Shown here: positions 1-6,912 of the stretch, in pieces
How positions within the stretch are numbered: the stretch's first letter is position 1
Layout of the letters: each line of letters starts with the position of its first letter
NCBI GenBank assembly: GCA_913052655.1
Contig: CAJXFN010000019.1
Span: 1-14,958, forward strand
Direction: 5' to 3'
Origin: an uncultured Flavobacteriales bacterium
GTDB taxonomy: Bacteria > Bacteroidota > Bacteroidia > Flavobacteriales > BACL11
Length of the DNA: 14,958 bases
Translations under genes and position numbers: made by a program
The notes under the pieces: generated by a model
Seen by the model: the letters and a program-made list of their open reading frames with translations, nothing else
Told to the model about the DNA's origin: nothing
Databases searched by the model: none

Positions 1-688
1 CATCTAAAATCACAAATGCCTTATCTAAAGTTCTTCCTCTCATAAATGCTAATGGTGCTATTTGTATAGTTCCATTTTCTAAATAATCCTTTAGTTTTTC
101 TGATGGCAACATATCCATCAAAGCATCGTATAAAGGCTGCATATATGGATCCAACTTCTCTTTTAAATCACCTGGCAAAAACCCTAAATTTTCTCCTGAT
201 TCTACAGCTGGTCTAGTTAATATAATTCTTTTTATCTGTTTTGACTTTAATGCTTTAACAGCTAATGCAACTGCAGTATATGTTTTTCCTGTTCCGGCAG
301 GCCCTACAGCAAACATCATATCGTTTTTAGAAATATCGCTAACCATCTTTCTCTGATTAACTGTTCTAGCCTTTATAAGTTTTCCTTCTGAACCATGTAA
401 AATAATATCGTTTTTATTCTCCATTACCATACATTCGTCTTCCATTATCAATCTTTCTATCTGACTTAATGTAAGTCTATTATAATGATTTATATGGTCA
501 ATTAAAGATTGAAATTTTTTCTCAAAAAATAAAATTTGGTCTTCATTTCCTAATACTTTTAAAGTATTTCCACGTGCAATAAGTTTTAAATCAGGAAAAA
601 ATTCTCTTATCTTGTGTAATTTTCTATTATTAGAGCCAAATAATACAACTAAATCTATTTTTTCTATATCAATAATTTTTTCATTCAT
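1..688 (-). CDS. phoH: PhoH family ATPase, partial at the left edge (N-terminal 229 residues)
   Basis: This is a cytoplasmic PhoH-type P-loop ATPase, a family related to superfamily 1 helicases and linked to RNA metabolism and phosphate stress; its exact substrate is unknown. Reading leftwards from an ATG at 688-686, the translation starts MNEKIIDIEK. The N-terminal domain has the family-typical stretch around residues 38-47 (ARGNTLKVLG). The Walker A motif GPAGTGKT lies at residues 129-136, followed by the family's LTRPAVE-type and GFLPGDL segments. The frame leaves the window exactly at the Walker B strand (AFVILD, with the next base G, as expected for VILDE). About 90 C-terminal residues are therefore missing compared with the usual length near 315-320. 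The gene is transcribed divergently from the SAM hydrolase at 781. Another ATG at 684 is out of frame. The identification is secure; the start is likely. Confidence 0.93.
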   Translation of the reverse strand, partial: MNEKIIDIEKIDLVVLFGSNNRKLHKIREFFPDLKLIARGNTLKVLGNEDQILFFEKKFQSLIDHINHYNRLTLSQIERLIMEDECMVMENKNDIILHGSEGKLIKARTVNQRKMVSDISKNDMMFAVGPAGTGKTYTAVALAVKALKSKQIKRIILTRPAVESGENLGFLPGDLKEKLDPYMQPLYDALMDMLPSEKLKDYLENGTIQIAPLAFMRGRTLDKAFVILD

Positions 689-716
689 TAAAAAGCAGAT
701 TTTGCTATTTTTATTT

Positions 717-724
717 TATTTTTG
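717..724 (+). promoter_or_regulatory. Possible -7 box for the SAM hydrolase operon
   Basis: TATTTTTG matches the Bacteroidota -7 consensus TAnnTTTG and lies in the 92-bp divergent gap, 56 bases before the 781 start. No TTG element sits at the expected 17-23 base spacing; the nearest upstream TTG (702-704) is only 12 bases away. In DNA this AT-rich the match could be chance. Confidence 0.25.
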
Positions 725-780
725 GTCTTGCAAAATAACAATAAAAAATACAAATTCACCATCCTTTTTATTAGCTATAT

Positions 781-1566
781 ATGTCAATTATAACTCTTAC
801 AACAGATTTAGGTACAAAAGACCATTATGTAGCAATAATTAAAGGAGAAATTTACAATCAAATCAAGGATATTAACATTGTTGATATCAGTAATGATATT
901 TCAAAATTCGATATTCAGGAAGCTGCATTTGTATTTAAAAACTGTTACAAAAACTTTCCAGATGGAACCGTACATATTATTGGTGTCAACGAAGAATTAT
1001 CAAATGAAAATCAACATTTAGCAATTCAAACTGATAATCATTTTATCATAGGCCCTGATAACGGAATTTTTTCTTTAATTTTTGACGAAATCTTGCCAGA
1101 AAAAATAGTTGAGTTAAACATTCCATTAGAAAGTGATATTCTGACTTTCGCAATTAAAGATGTATTTATAAAAGCAGCCTGTCATTTTATTAGAGGGGGC
1201 ACTATTGAAATGATTGGCAACCCTTTAACAGATTTTCAGAATAAAGTCACTAGTCTTAAAGCGGTAATTTCACCAAACTCTATAAAAGGGAATATTATGC
1301 ATATTGATAGTTATGGAAACGCTACAACAAATATAAATAAAGAATTATTTAACAAAATTGGAATGGGCAGAGATTTTGAAATATTATACGGAAAAGAAAC
1401 GGAAAAAATTACAAAAATTGTAAGTAAATACAAAGATGTTACTGAAGGAGAAAGACTTGCAATTTTCTCTACACACGGAAACTTAGAAATATCAATGAAT
1501 CAAGGCAATGCAAATAAACTTTTAGGTTTAGAAATTTATGATATTATAAGAATCGAATTTAAATAA
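781..1566 (+). CDS. SAM hydrolase (DUF62; S-adenosyl-L-methionine hydroxide adenosyltransferase family)
   Basis: This 261-residue protein belongs to the DUF62 family, related to fluorinase/chlorinase, whose usual members hydrolyse S-adenosylmethionine to adenosine and methionine. The N-terminus ITLTTDLGTKDHYVA (residues 4-18) is the family signature with the TDxG aspartate at D9. GPDNG at 91-95 matches the conserved nucleoside-binding loop, and H135 in the ACHFIRGG segment fits the family's catalytic histidine. The Asp and Arg expected around the VDPGVG-like loop appear to be replaced: here the loop reads GVNEE (N70), with N77/Q78 where the arginine would fall, so activity is not certain. Length is normal for the family. 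The stop TAA (1564-1566) shares its last base with the ATG of the next gene, implying translational coupling. The annotation as a chlorinase or fluorinase common in databases should not be taken literally. Confidence 0.88.
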   Translation: MSIITLTTDLGTKDHYVAIIKGEIYNQIKDINIVDISNDISKFDIQEAAFVFKNCYKNFPDGTVHIIGVNEELSNENQHLAIQTDNHFIIGPDNGIFSLIFDEILPEKIVELNIPLESDILTFAIKDVFIKAACHFIRGGTIEMIGNPLTDFQNKVTSLKAVISPNSIKGNIMHIDSYGNATTNINKELFNKIGMGRDFEILYGKETEKITKIVSKYKDVTEGERLAIFSTHGNLEISMNQGNANKLLGLEIYDIIRIEFK

Positions 1567-3065
1567 TGAAAAAATCACTATTATTTTTAATTATTAGTTC
1601 AATTAGTTCATGTTTTATTTCAGATGATAAATCAGAAAAATTACTTTTTGAAGAAAGTAAAACAATCTTAAACACATTACAAGATAAGATTTACATAAAT
1701 ATTTACATGGATGGAGATCTTTCTCCAAATTTTAAAGTTTTACAATCTAAAACAAAAGAAATTTTAACAAAATTTAAAAACTCAAGTAATAAAGAAGTCG
1801 ATTTCGAGTTTGTTTCAATATCTGAAAAAACTAACGAAAAAGAAGATATAATATATAATCCATTATCCAGTCAAGGGATACATCCTATTTGGGTTGAAAA
1901 CAAGGAAAATTATCACAAAATTTATCCGTATGCAGTAGTGAATTTTAGAGAAAAATCTCTACCTTTTTTATTGTACAATAGTTTGTTTTACGATACAATT
2001 TCTGAACTAACAGAAGAAGAACTAAATAAATCCATAAATTATTTAGAATATAATTTTATAGAATCTTTATACCTTGTACAACAAATAGAAAAAAAGAAGA
2101 TTGCATTTTTAACAGGAAACGGACAACTTGATTCTATAAATACATGGGACATAAGAAATACCTTATCTAAATTTTATGATGTCGATTTCTTTGATTTACG
2201 TTCATTTGAATTAGACTCCAAAACTAATAAGCCAGATATATGGAAACAAATAGAACGACTAAAAAAATATGAGTGTATTGTTATTGCAAAACCTAGTAAA
2301 AAATTCTTTGAAATGGATAAGTTTTTAATAGATCAATTTATTATGAATGGAGGAAAAACATTCTGGTTAATAGATGGAACAACAGCAGATATGAACAACT
2401 TTAATGGAAATCTAGAATTTGAAATCTACGAAAATAATTTAGAACTTGATGACTACTTATCTAATTATGGAGCAAAAATAAATAAAGATCTTATCCTAGA
2501 TCAAATATGTGTAAAAAGTCCTGTTTATATTAAAGACGAAATCGCATATTTAAACTGGAAATACAAACCTAAATTGTCTACAAATCCTATTCATGTAATA
2601 GGAAAACTAGAAGATACTCTTTTAACAGATTTTGTAAGCTCTGTTACTGTAACACAGCCTGATAAATCTACTATTTTATTAAGTTCATCTGCAGAATCAA
2701 ACATTAAGACGTGTGGAGAAAAAGTTAGTTTTGATATTGTAAAACAAAAATCAACTTCATTTGTAGGAAAAAAACCAACATCAGTCTTATTAGAAGGTGA
2801 ATTTAATTCAAATTACTCTGATATTTTACATGAAAAAATAAAAATTAACATAAAAAAAAATAAAATGATTCTTGTTTCTGATGGTGATATTATTGCCAAT
2901 CTGCATAACCCTCCTAACTTTTATTTTCCTTTAGGGTATTATCATTTCGGAAGAAATGTTTTTGATGGAAACACTAACTTCATTTTAAATTCTATACAAT
3001 ACTTGTGTGATGATGAAATACTTATAAAACTTTTAAACAAAACAAAATTAAATGAAAAAAGATAA
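1566..3065 (+). CDS. GldG-like protein (ABC transporter auxiliary family), lipoprotein form lacking the C-terminal membrane helix
   Basis: This 499-residue protein resembles GldG, the auxiliary/substrate-binding-like part of the GldA-GldF-GldG ABC transporter linked to gliding motility in flavobacteria. Similar landmarks run in order: INIYMDGDLSPNFK near residue 45, an internal segment KKIAFLTGNGQLD near 176, VIAKPSKKF and FIMNGGKTFWLIDG near 237-270, LLEGEF near 415, and a final MILVSDGDII strand near 435. Two features differ from standard GldG. The N-terminus is a signal-like stretch ending in a lipobox (I13-S-S-C16), suggesting a lipid-anchored periplasmic or outer-membrane protein. The chain also stops at KLLNKTKLNEKR, where GldG normally continues into a C-terminal transmembrane helix. 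No gldF permease gene precedes it; the SAM hydrolase overlaps it by one base. It overlaps the next gene by 14 bases. The family call is firm; a transport or motility role is uncertain, so no symbol is assigned. Confidence 0.8.
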   Translation: MKKSLLFLIISSISSCFISDDKSEKLLFEESKTILNTLQDKIYINIYMDGDLSPNFKVLQSKTKEILTKFKNSSNKEVDFEFVSISEKTNEKEDIIYNPLSSQGIHPIWVENKENYHKIYPYAVVNFREKSLPFLLYNSLFYDTISELTEEELNKSINYLEYNFIESLYLVQQIEKKKIAFLTGNGQLDSINTWDIRNTLSKFYDVDFFDLRSFELDSKTNKPDIWKQIERLKKYECIVIAKPSKKFFEMDKFLIDQFIMNGGKTFWLIDGTTADMNNFNGNLEFEIYENNLELDDYLSNYGAKINKDLILDQICVKSPVYIKDEIAYLNWKYKPKLSTNPIHVIGKLEDTLLTDFVSSVTVTQPDKSTILLSSSAESNIKTCGEKVSFDIVKQKSTSFVGKKPTSVLLEGEFNSNYSDILHEKIKINIKKNKMILVSDGDIIANLHNPPNFYFPLGYYHFGRNVFDGNTNFILNSIQYLCDDEILIKLLNKTKLNEKR

Positions 3066-4029
3066 TTTTATTTCTATAGTATTATTAACAACTTTAATTT
3101 TTCTCTATTCATGCAAAAATGAAAAGATTGATCAAAAAAATTTTGCAATTAATGACAGCATTAATATATCAAAAATTATAATGTCAGACAAATCTGGTAA
3201 TAGTATATTATTAAAGAAAAATAAAAATAACTGGACTGTAAATAACAAGTATGAAGTATGGCAAAGACAAATTGATTATACTTTGAAGGTGATGGAGGAT
3301 ATCAGAATAAAAAGTTCTGTCTCTGAAAAAAAGATAGATTATGTAATTAAAAACATTGCTACAACTGGAGTGAAAATTGAGTTATTTCAAGATGATAAAA
3401 GAATAAGATCTTATTATATTGGAGGAAATACTAAAGATTATCAAGGGACATATATGATGATGGAAGATTCTGAAACAGCATACATCATGCATATCCCAGA
3501 CAGAAATCCAGGAATATTAAACCCTAAATTTGGAATTGAAGGAATACAAGTCAATGAAAATATCTGGAGAACTCCAGCTGTTATTGATTACAGTAAAAAA
3601 GATATCAAAAAAATAGTTTTTAAAGATAATATAAATCCTGAACAATCCTTTACTGTTGATTTAGAGAACCTAAGTCTATACAATTTTAAAGAACAAAAAG
3701 TTGTAATTGACAAAACATTATTATCTTATTGGACTCTAGCTTTTAAAGATTTAAAATGTGGAGCCTACAAGCCAAATCTTGAAAAGGATAATTTTGATTT
3801 AATTAAAAAGATTTACATTACAACAAAGTCAACAACTGACTCTTTATTAATCTACGACAAAACTAAGATTCAATCCACTAAAAAAGAATTCAACCCTTCT
3901 GTTGAGTATAAATATTCGAGTTTCAATAATTCCGATTTATTCATCATACAAAACAATATTTTTAACAAAGTGTTAATTACTCTTGAAGAATTCTTGATTT
4001 TTAATGGTAAAAAACCACAATCATTATAA
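3052..4029 (+). CDS. DUF4340-like lipoprotein
   Basis: The 325-residue product has a basic N-terminus, a hydrophobic segment (about residues 6-20) and a lipobox L18-Y-S-C21, so it is predicted to be a periplasm-facing or outer-membrane lipoprotein. The body resembles DUF4340: a short beta-rich module around residues 37-65 (IIMSDKSGNSILLKKNKNNW) carrying the pattern of residue-by-residue comparison with a tryptophan end, then YYIGGNTKDYQGTYMM (about 121-136), and a second similar half beginning at DIKKIVFKD (about 184). DUF4340 proteins are often found beside GldG-like ABC auxiliary proteins, and this gene overlaps the GldG-like gene by 14 bases, so the two products probably act together. No enzymatic motif is visible. 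The function is unknown. The family assignment rests on sequence pattern and context, so it is moderately sure; the gene itself is certain. Confidence 0.7.
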   Translation: MKKDNFISIVLLTTLIFLYSCKNEKIDQKNFAINDSINISKIIMSDKSGNSILLKKNKNNWTVNNKYEVWQRQIDYTLKVMEDIRIKSSVSEKKIDYVIKNIATTGVKIELFQDDKRIRSYYIGGNTKDYQGTYMMMEDSETAYIMHIPDRNPGILNPKFGIEGIQVNENIWRTPAVIDYSKKDIKKIVFKDNINPEQSFTVDLENLSLYNFKEQKVVIDKTLLSYWTLAFKDLKCGAYKPNLEKDNFDLIKKIYITTKSTTDSLLIYDKTKIQSTKKEFNPSVEYKYSSFNNSDLFIIQNNIFNKVLITLEEFLIFNGKKPQSL

Positions 4030-4063
4030 TATATTTGAGCAGATTTTAAAACAAAAAAGAAAA

Positions 4064-5182
4064 ATGAAATTTATAGTTAATAGTTCAGAGTTATTAAAAG
4101 AATTACAAAAATTGAGTGGAGTATTAAGTTCTGGAAACACATTGCCAATACTAGACAATTTTCTATTTGAGTTTGAGGAAGGGATGATGAATATTATTGC
4201 CTCAGATTTAGAAACAACAATGTCTACAAACTTAAATGTTGACACAACAGACAATGGAAAGATAGCTATACCTGCAAAACTACTTTTAGATACTTTAAAA
4301 ACATTTTCGAGCCAGCCTCTCACATTTTTAATCAACGAGAGTAATTTTGGAATAGAAATAAATTCTGAAAATGGACTCTATAAATTATCAGGACAAAATG
4401 CAGCTGAATTTCCGAAAACTCCTACTCTAAGTTCGTCTACTAGTGCAACCATAAACTCCGTAAAATTTTTAAATGCTATAAACAAAACATTATTTGCGTG
4501 CGGAAATGATGAGTTAAGACCCGTGATGTCAGGTATGTTTTGTGAGCTTTCAACTGAAAAAATTTCCTTTGTTGCAACTGATGCTCATAAATTAGTTAAA
4601 CACATCAGAAATGATTTTAATTCTGAGTCTAACGCTTCTTTTATACTTCCTAAGAAACCACTATCTCTATTAAAGAATACAATCACTGAAGATGTTGATT
4701 TACAAATTGAGTATAATGAAACCAATGCAATGTTTAGCTTTAATTCTACAAAGGTTATTTGTAGGTTAATTGATGGAAAGTATCCAAATTATGAAGCAGT
4801 AATTCCAAAAGAAAACCCAAATAAACTTACTATTTCTACATCTGATTTGCTAAATTCGATCAAGAGAGTTTCGATTTATGCGAACAAAACTACTCATCAG
4901 ATAAGACTCTCTATTAAAGGAAGTGAACTACAAATATCATCTGAAGATCTAGATTTTGCCAATCAAGCAGAAGAAAGATTAAGCTGTCAATACCAAGGAG
5001 AGGATATGGAAATAGGATTTAACTCTAAATTTATGATTGAAATGTTGAACAACATCGGTTCTGATGAGATTAATCTTGAAATGAGTGCTCCAAACAGAGC
5101 AGGAATAATTCTACCTCTAGATGGACAGGAAGAAGGTGAAGAAACACTAATGCTTGTGATGCCTGTAATGTTGAACTCGTAA
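4064..5182 (+). CDS. dnaN: DNA polymerase III subunit beta (sliding clamp)
   Basis: This is the replication sliding clamp, a ring-shaped dimer that tethers DNA polymerase III and binds clamp-interacting proteins. The 372-residue chain has the expected three-domain layout: it opens with MKFIVNSSELLKELQKLSG, includes LPILDNFLFE and the ASDLETTM segment near residues 45-52 in domain 1, FVATDAHKLVKH in domain 2 and the IDGKYPNYEAVIP linker before domain 3, and ends in the typical LMLVMPVML tail. The ATG at 4064 is chosen because the protein then starts exactly as family members do. The frame is open to an ATG at 4004, but that would add 20 residues without family support and overlap the previous gene. 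The leader is A-rich with no Shine-Dalgarno. It lies 34 bases after the DUF4340-like gene, and a GldG-dnaN order is typical of flavobacteria. Confidence 0.97.
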   Translation: MKFIVNSSELLKELQKLSGVLSSGNTLPILDNFLFEFEEGMMNIIASDLETTMSTNLNVDTTDNGKIAIPAKLLLDTLKTFSSQPLTFLINESNFGIEINSENGLYKLSGQNAAEFPKTPTLSSSTSATINSVKFLNAINKTLFACGNDELRPVMSGMFCELSTEKISFVATDAHKLVKHIRNDFNSESNASFILPKKPLSLLKNTITEDVDLQIEYNETNAMFSFNSTKVICRLIDGKYPNYEAVIPKENPNKLTISTSDLLNSIKRVSIYANKTTHQIRLSIKGSELQISSEDLDFANQAEERLSCQYQGEDMEIGFNSKFMIEMLNNIGSDEINLEMSAPNRAGIILPLDGQEEGEETLMLVMPVMLNS

Positions 5183-5204
5183 TAGTTTATTTTACCTATA
5201 TTTG
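5171..5204 (+). promoter_or_regulatory. Candidate Bacteroidota-type promoter for the beta-barrel protein gene
   Basis: A TTG at 5171-5173 and a TATATTTG box at 5197-5204 match the TTG / TAnnTTTG pattern with a 23-base spacer, the upper end of the usual range. The start codon follows 14 bases after the box, which would leave a very short 5' leader. The -33 part lies inside the end of dnaN. It is the only candidate in this window with both elements at acceptable spacing. Confidence 0.45.
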
Positions 5205-5218
5205 CTAAAATTTTAATA

Positions 5219-5926
5219 ATGAAAAAACTTTTTATTTTACTTTTTGTTTGTTCAATTTTCTTTACAATAAATGCTCAAAATCTTAGTGTCCCACACTACG
5301 GAATTAAATTGGGTTATAATCATTCTAGTTTTAACTTTACTCAGTATAACTATCTATTTTTTGGACTTGAAAAACCAACTCAAGGATATACTAAACCAAG
5401 TCAAATTGCCAATTCAGGTATAAAAACGGGTCTATTTGTTGATGTAAAAATATCTAAAAGATGGTACATTAGCCCAACAGTTTCATTTTCTCAGTTTGGA
5501 GCAGAAACTAGATTAAACCAACAGTGGGATAATACATACACTGCAGACACAATAAGAACATATGGTTTTAAAAGAGAAACTTTCAAAATGGACTATATTA
5601 CTCTTGATCCCCTTTTTGAGTTCAGGCCTAATGATAAAATTACTCTTATTATAGGTCCATCTGTTTCCTATTTAATCTCTAATAATTTAGTAAGATATGT
5701 TGAAGAAGAAGGCTTAGAAAAAACTGCAGATTCTTTTAACGGAGAAATTCCTGGAGTAAGTGATATAGATGCAGGAATAAATATCGGAACCTCATTTTTT
5801 ATAACAGAACATTTAGATATAGATCTAAATACTTATATTGGAATGTTGGGATTTGAAAATGTTGATGAAGGATACCAAAGAGCCCTAAAAGCTTTTAGTA
5901 TTTCTTGTGGATACACATTTAACTAA
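5219..5926 (+). CDS. Outer-membrane beta-barrel protein (porin-like family), secreted
   Basis: This 235-residue protein has a clear signal peptide (basic MKK, hydrophobic residues 4-17, then N-A-Q) with cleavage expected after A19 or nearby, as is common in Bacteroidota. The mature part alternates polar and aromatic residues in short strands, for example WYISPTVSFSQFG (about 81-93), LIIGPSVSYLI (about 142-152) and a final strand AFSISCGYTFN with aromatic residues near the C-terminus. That is the pattern of a small outer-membrane beta-barrel of the OMP_b-brl type. It follows dnaN by 36 bases and has a candidate promoter of its own. The specific role (channel, assembly factor or structural protein) cannot be read from the sequence. 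It lacks an identifiable catalytic motif. A PorT-like role in type IX secretion is possible but I see no specific support. Confidence 0.75.
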   Translation: MKKLFILLFVCSIFFTINAQNLSVPHYGIKLGYNHSSFNFTQYNYLFFGLEKPTQGYTKPSQIANSGIKTGLFVDVKISKRWYISPTVSFSQFGAETRLNQQWDNTYTADTIRTYGFKRETFKMDYITLDPLFEFRPNDKITLIIGPSVSYLISNNLVRYVEEEGLEKTADSFNGEIPGVSDIDAGINIGTSFFITEHLDIDLNTYIGMLGFENVDEGYQRALKAFSISCGYTFN

Positions 5927-5997
5927 AATTGATGTCATCGAACAACTTTACAATTATCTTTTAAACTTTAATTCAAAAAAAGAGAGAGAAAAGTCTT

Positions 5998-6019
5998 CAA
6001 CCTATTAAAAAACAGGTTG
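5998..6019 (+). terminator. Weak hairpin downstream of the beta-barrel protein gene
   Basis: CAACCT at 5998-6003 pairs perfectly with AGGTTG at 6014-6019 across a 10-base A-rich loop, 71 bases after the stop at 5926. There is no T-run directly after it on the plus strand, so it is a poor intrinsic terminator by enterobacterial standards. It lies in a gap between convergent genes, where transcription must end. Confidence 0.25.
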
Positions 6020-6167
6020 CTAAATCACAGTTTCATCAATAGTAACTCAAATTTATATTTAATTTTATTTGATAAAAATAAAAATTCATGATATGTAGAT
6101 GAATAATTTTCCAATCAATCAGATTAAATTCATAGCTATTGTTTCGTAAGAATATTATTTATTAGTA

Positions 6168-6186
6168 AAGTATTTTAGAAATACTT
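6168..6186 (-). terminator. Hairpin just after comB, possible terminator
   Basis: AAGTATTT (6168-6175) and AAATACTT (6179-6186) form a perfect 8-bp stem with a 3-base loop, 3 bases beyond the comB stop. The stem is AT-rich and the downstream minus-strand sequence (TTTACTAATAAAT) is only loosely T-rich. Its placement at the end of the gcvT-comB unit supports a role in ending transcription or protecting the 3' end. Confidence 0.4.
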
Positions 6187-6189
6187 AAA

Positions 6190-6912
6190 TTATAACACTA
6201 TTAATCTATCACCCTTTAATATAGGAATGATATCTGATTTTTTAGGAGGAGAAAGACAGTATCTAGTGTCTTCTTCCATATTTAAAGATTTTAATCTTTT
6301 TCTGTGAGATGATTTTGATAGATATTCAAATAAATTATCTCCAGCATTTTTCATTAATTCTATAGAGGCAAATAACGAATCACATACGGAACTAAACTTA
6401 TTAGAATCTAAAAGTACATTAGATAAAGTTCCAGCAAAAATAGGATCCTCTAAGTTAAAAAAACCTTTCCAACCAGAACATAATATTATAACATCTTTAT
6501 TATCTTTTAACAAATACTGAACAACTGCGTCTATATTAATATAGGATGCTGTAATAACTTTATGATCTTTCGCATTATTAATTGCTTTAGTACCATTTGT
6601 AGTTGTAAGTACCAAGATTTTTCCCTCAACATCTGCATTAATATAATGATAAGGAGAATTTCCATAATCAAAGCCATCAATTGGCTTTGCATTTCTCTCA
6701 GCTGCAACTATATAACCTTTTTTTCCCTTATAAAATAATGCTTCCTCTAATGTTTGAACAGGAATAATTTCTTTCACTCCTTGCATGAAAGCTGTTGATA
6801 TTACTGAAGTTGCTCTTAATAAATCTACGACAACCACTGTAGATTTTCCATCTGAAAATTTATCAAACTGATCTGCAGTAAAACAAACTGATATATTCTT
6901 TTTTTCACACAT
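6190..6912 (-). CDS. comB: 2-phosphosulfolactate phosphatase (ComB family)
   Basis: ComB enzymes hydrolyse 2-phosphosulfolactate to 3-sulfolactate and phosphate with Mg2+; in methanogens this is a step to coenzyme M, while in bacteria it feeds other C3-sulfonates. The 240-residue chain has the family signatures: VVVDLLRATSVI at residues 27-38 (D30, R33, T35), AAERNAKPIDGFDYGNSP at 70-87 (E72, N85, S86), LTTTNGTKAI at 102-111, and a CSGWKGFFNLEDPIFAG segment near 145-161. Length is normal. The start ATG at 6912-6910 shares a base with the stop of gcvT, so the two are almost certainly co-transcribed and coupled. The cytoplasmic enzyme could provide sulfolactate for sulfonate exchange or for sulfonolipid precursors, a class of lipid known in this phylum, but no other sulfonate gene is in the window to confirm this. 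Confidence 0.88.
   Translation of the reverse strand: MCEKKNISVCFTADQFDKFSDGKSTVVVVDLLRATSVISTAFMQGVKEIIPVQTLEEALFYKGKKGYIVAAERNAKPIDGFDYGNSPYHYINADVEGKILVLTTTNGTKAINNAKDHKVITASYINIDAVVQYLLKDNKDVIILCSGWKGFFNLEDPIFAGTLSNVLLDSNKFSSVCDSLFASIELMKNAGDNLFEYLSKSSHRKRLKSLNMEEDTRYCLSPPKKSDIIPILKGDRLIVL

Noticed and set aside
566..581. parS-like palindrome with a CACGTG core (12 of 16 positions like the B. subtilis consensus)
   Set aside because: It lies inside phoH, where the bases are explained by the conserved ARGNT codons, and the flanking half-sites are poor. A genome-wide parS scan would be needed.
612..842. A 76-residue open frame on the plus strand across the phoH start and the SAM hydrolase start
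   Set aside because: It overlaps two well-supported genes, has a composition rich in Ile, Phe and Asn typical of AT-rich noise, and matches no family I recognise.
3040..3130. Frameshift that would join the GldG-like protein to the hydrophobic start of the next frame as its missing C-terminal helix
   Set aside because: The following protein has its own basic start, signal sequence and lipobox, followed by a DUF4340-like body. The overlap of 14 bases is a normal gene junction. Kept only as a check for the truncation claim.
4004..4063. N-terminal extension of dnaN from the ATG at 4004
   Set aside because: It adds 20 residues not found in DnaN proteins and overlaps the end of the DUF4340-like gene; the ATG at 4064 gives the normal N-terminus.
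4024..4335. Minus-strand frame of 103 residues inside dnaN
   Set aside because: Antisense shadow of a conserved gene; no family resemblance.
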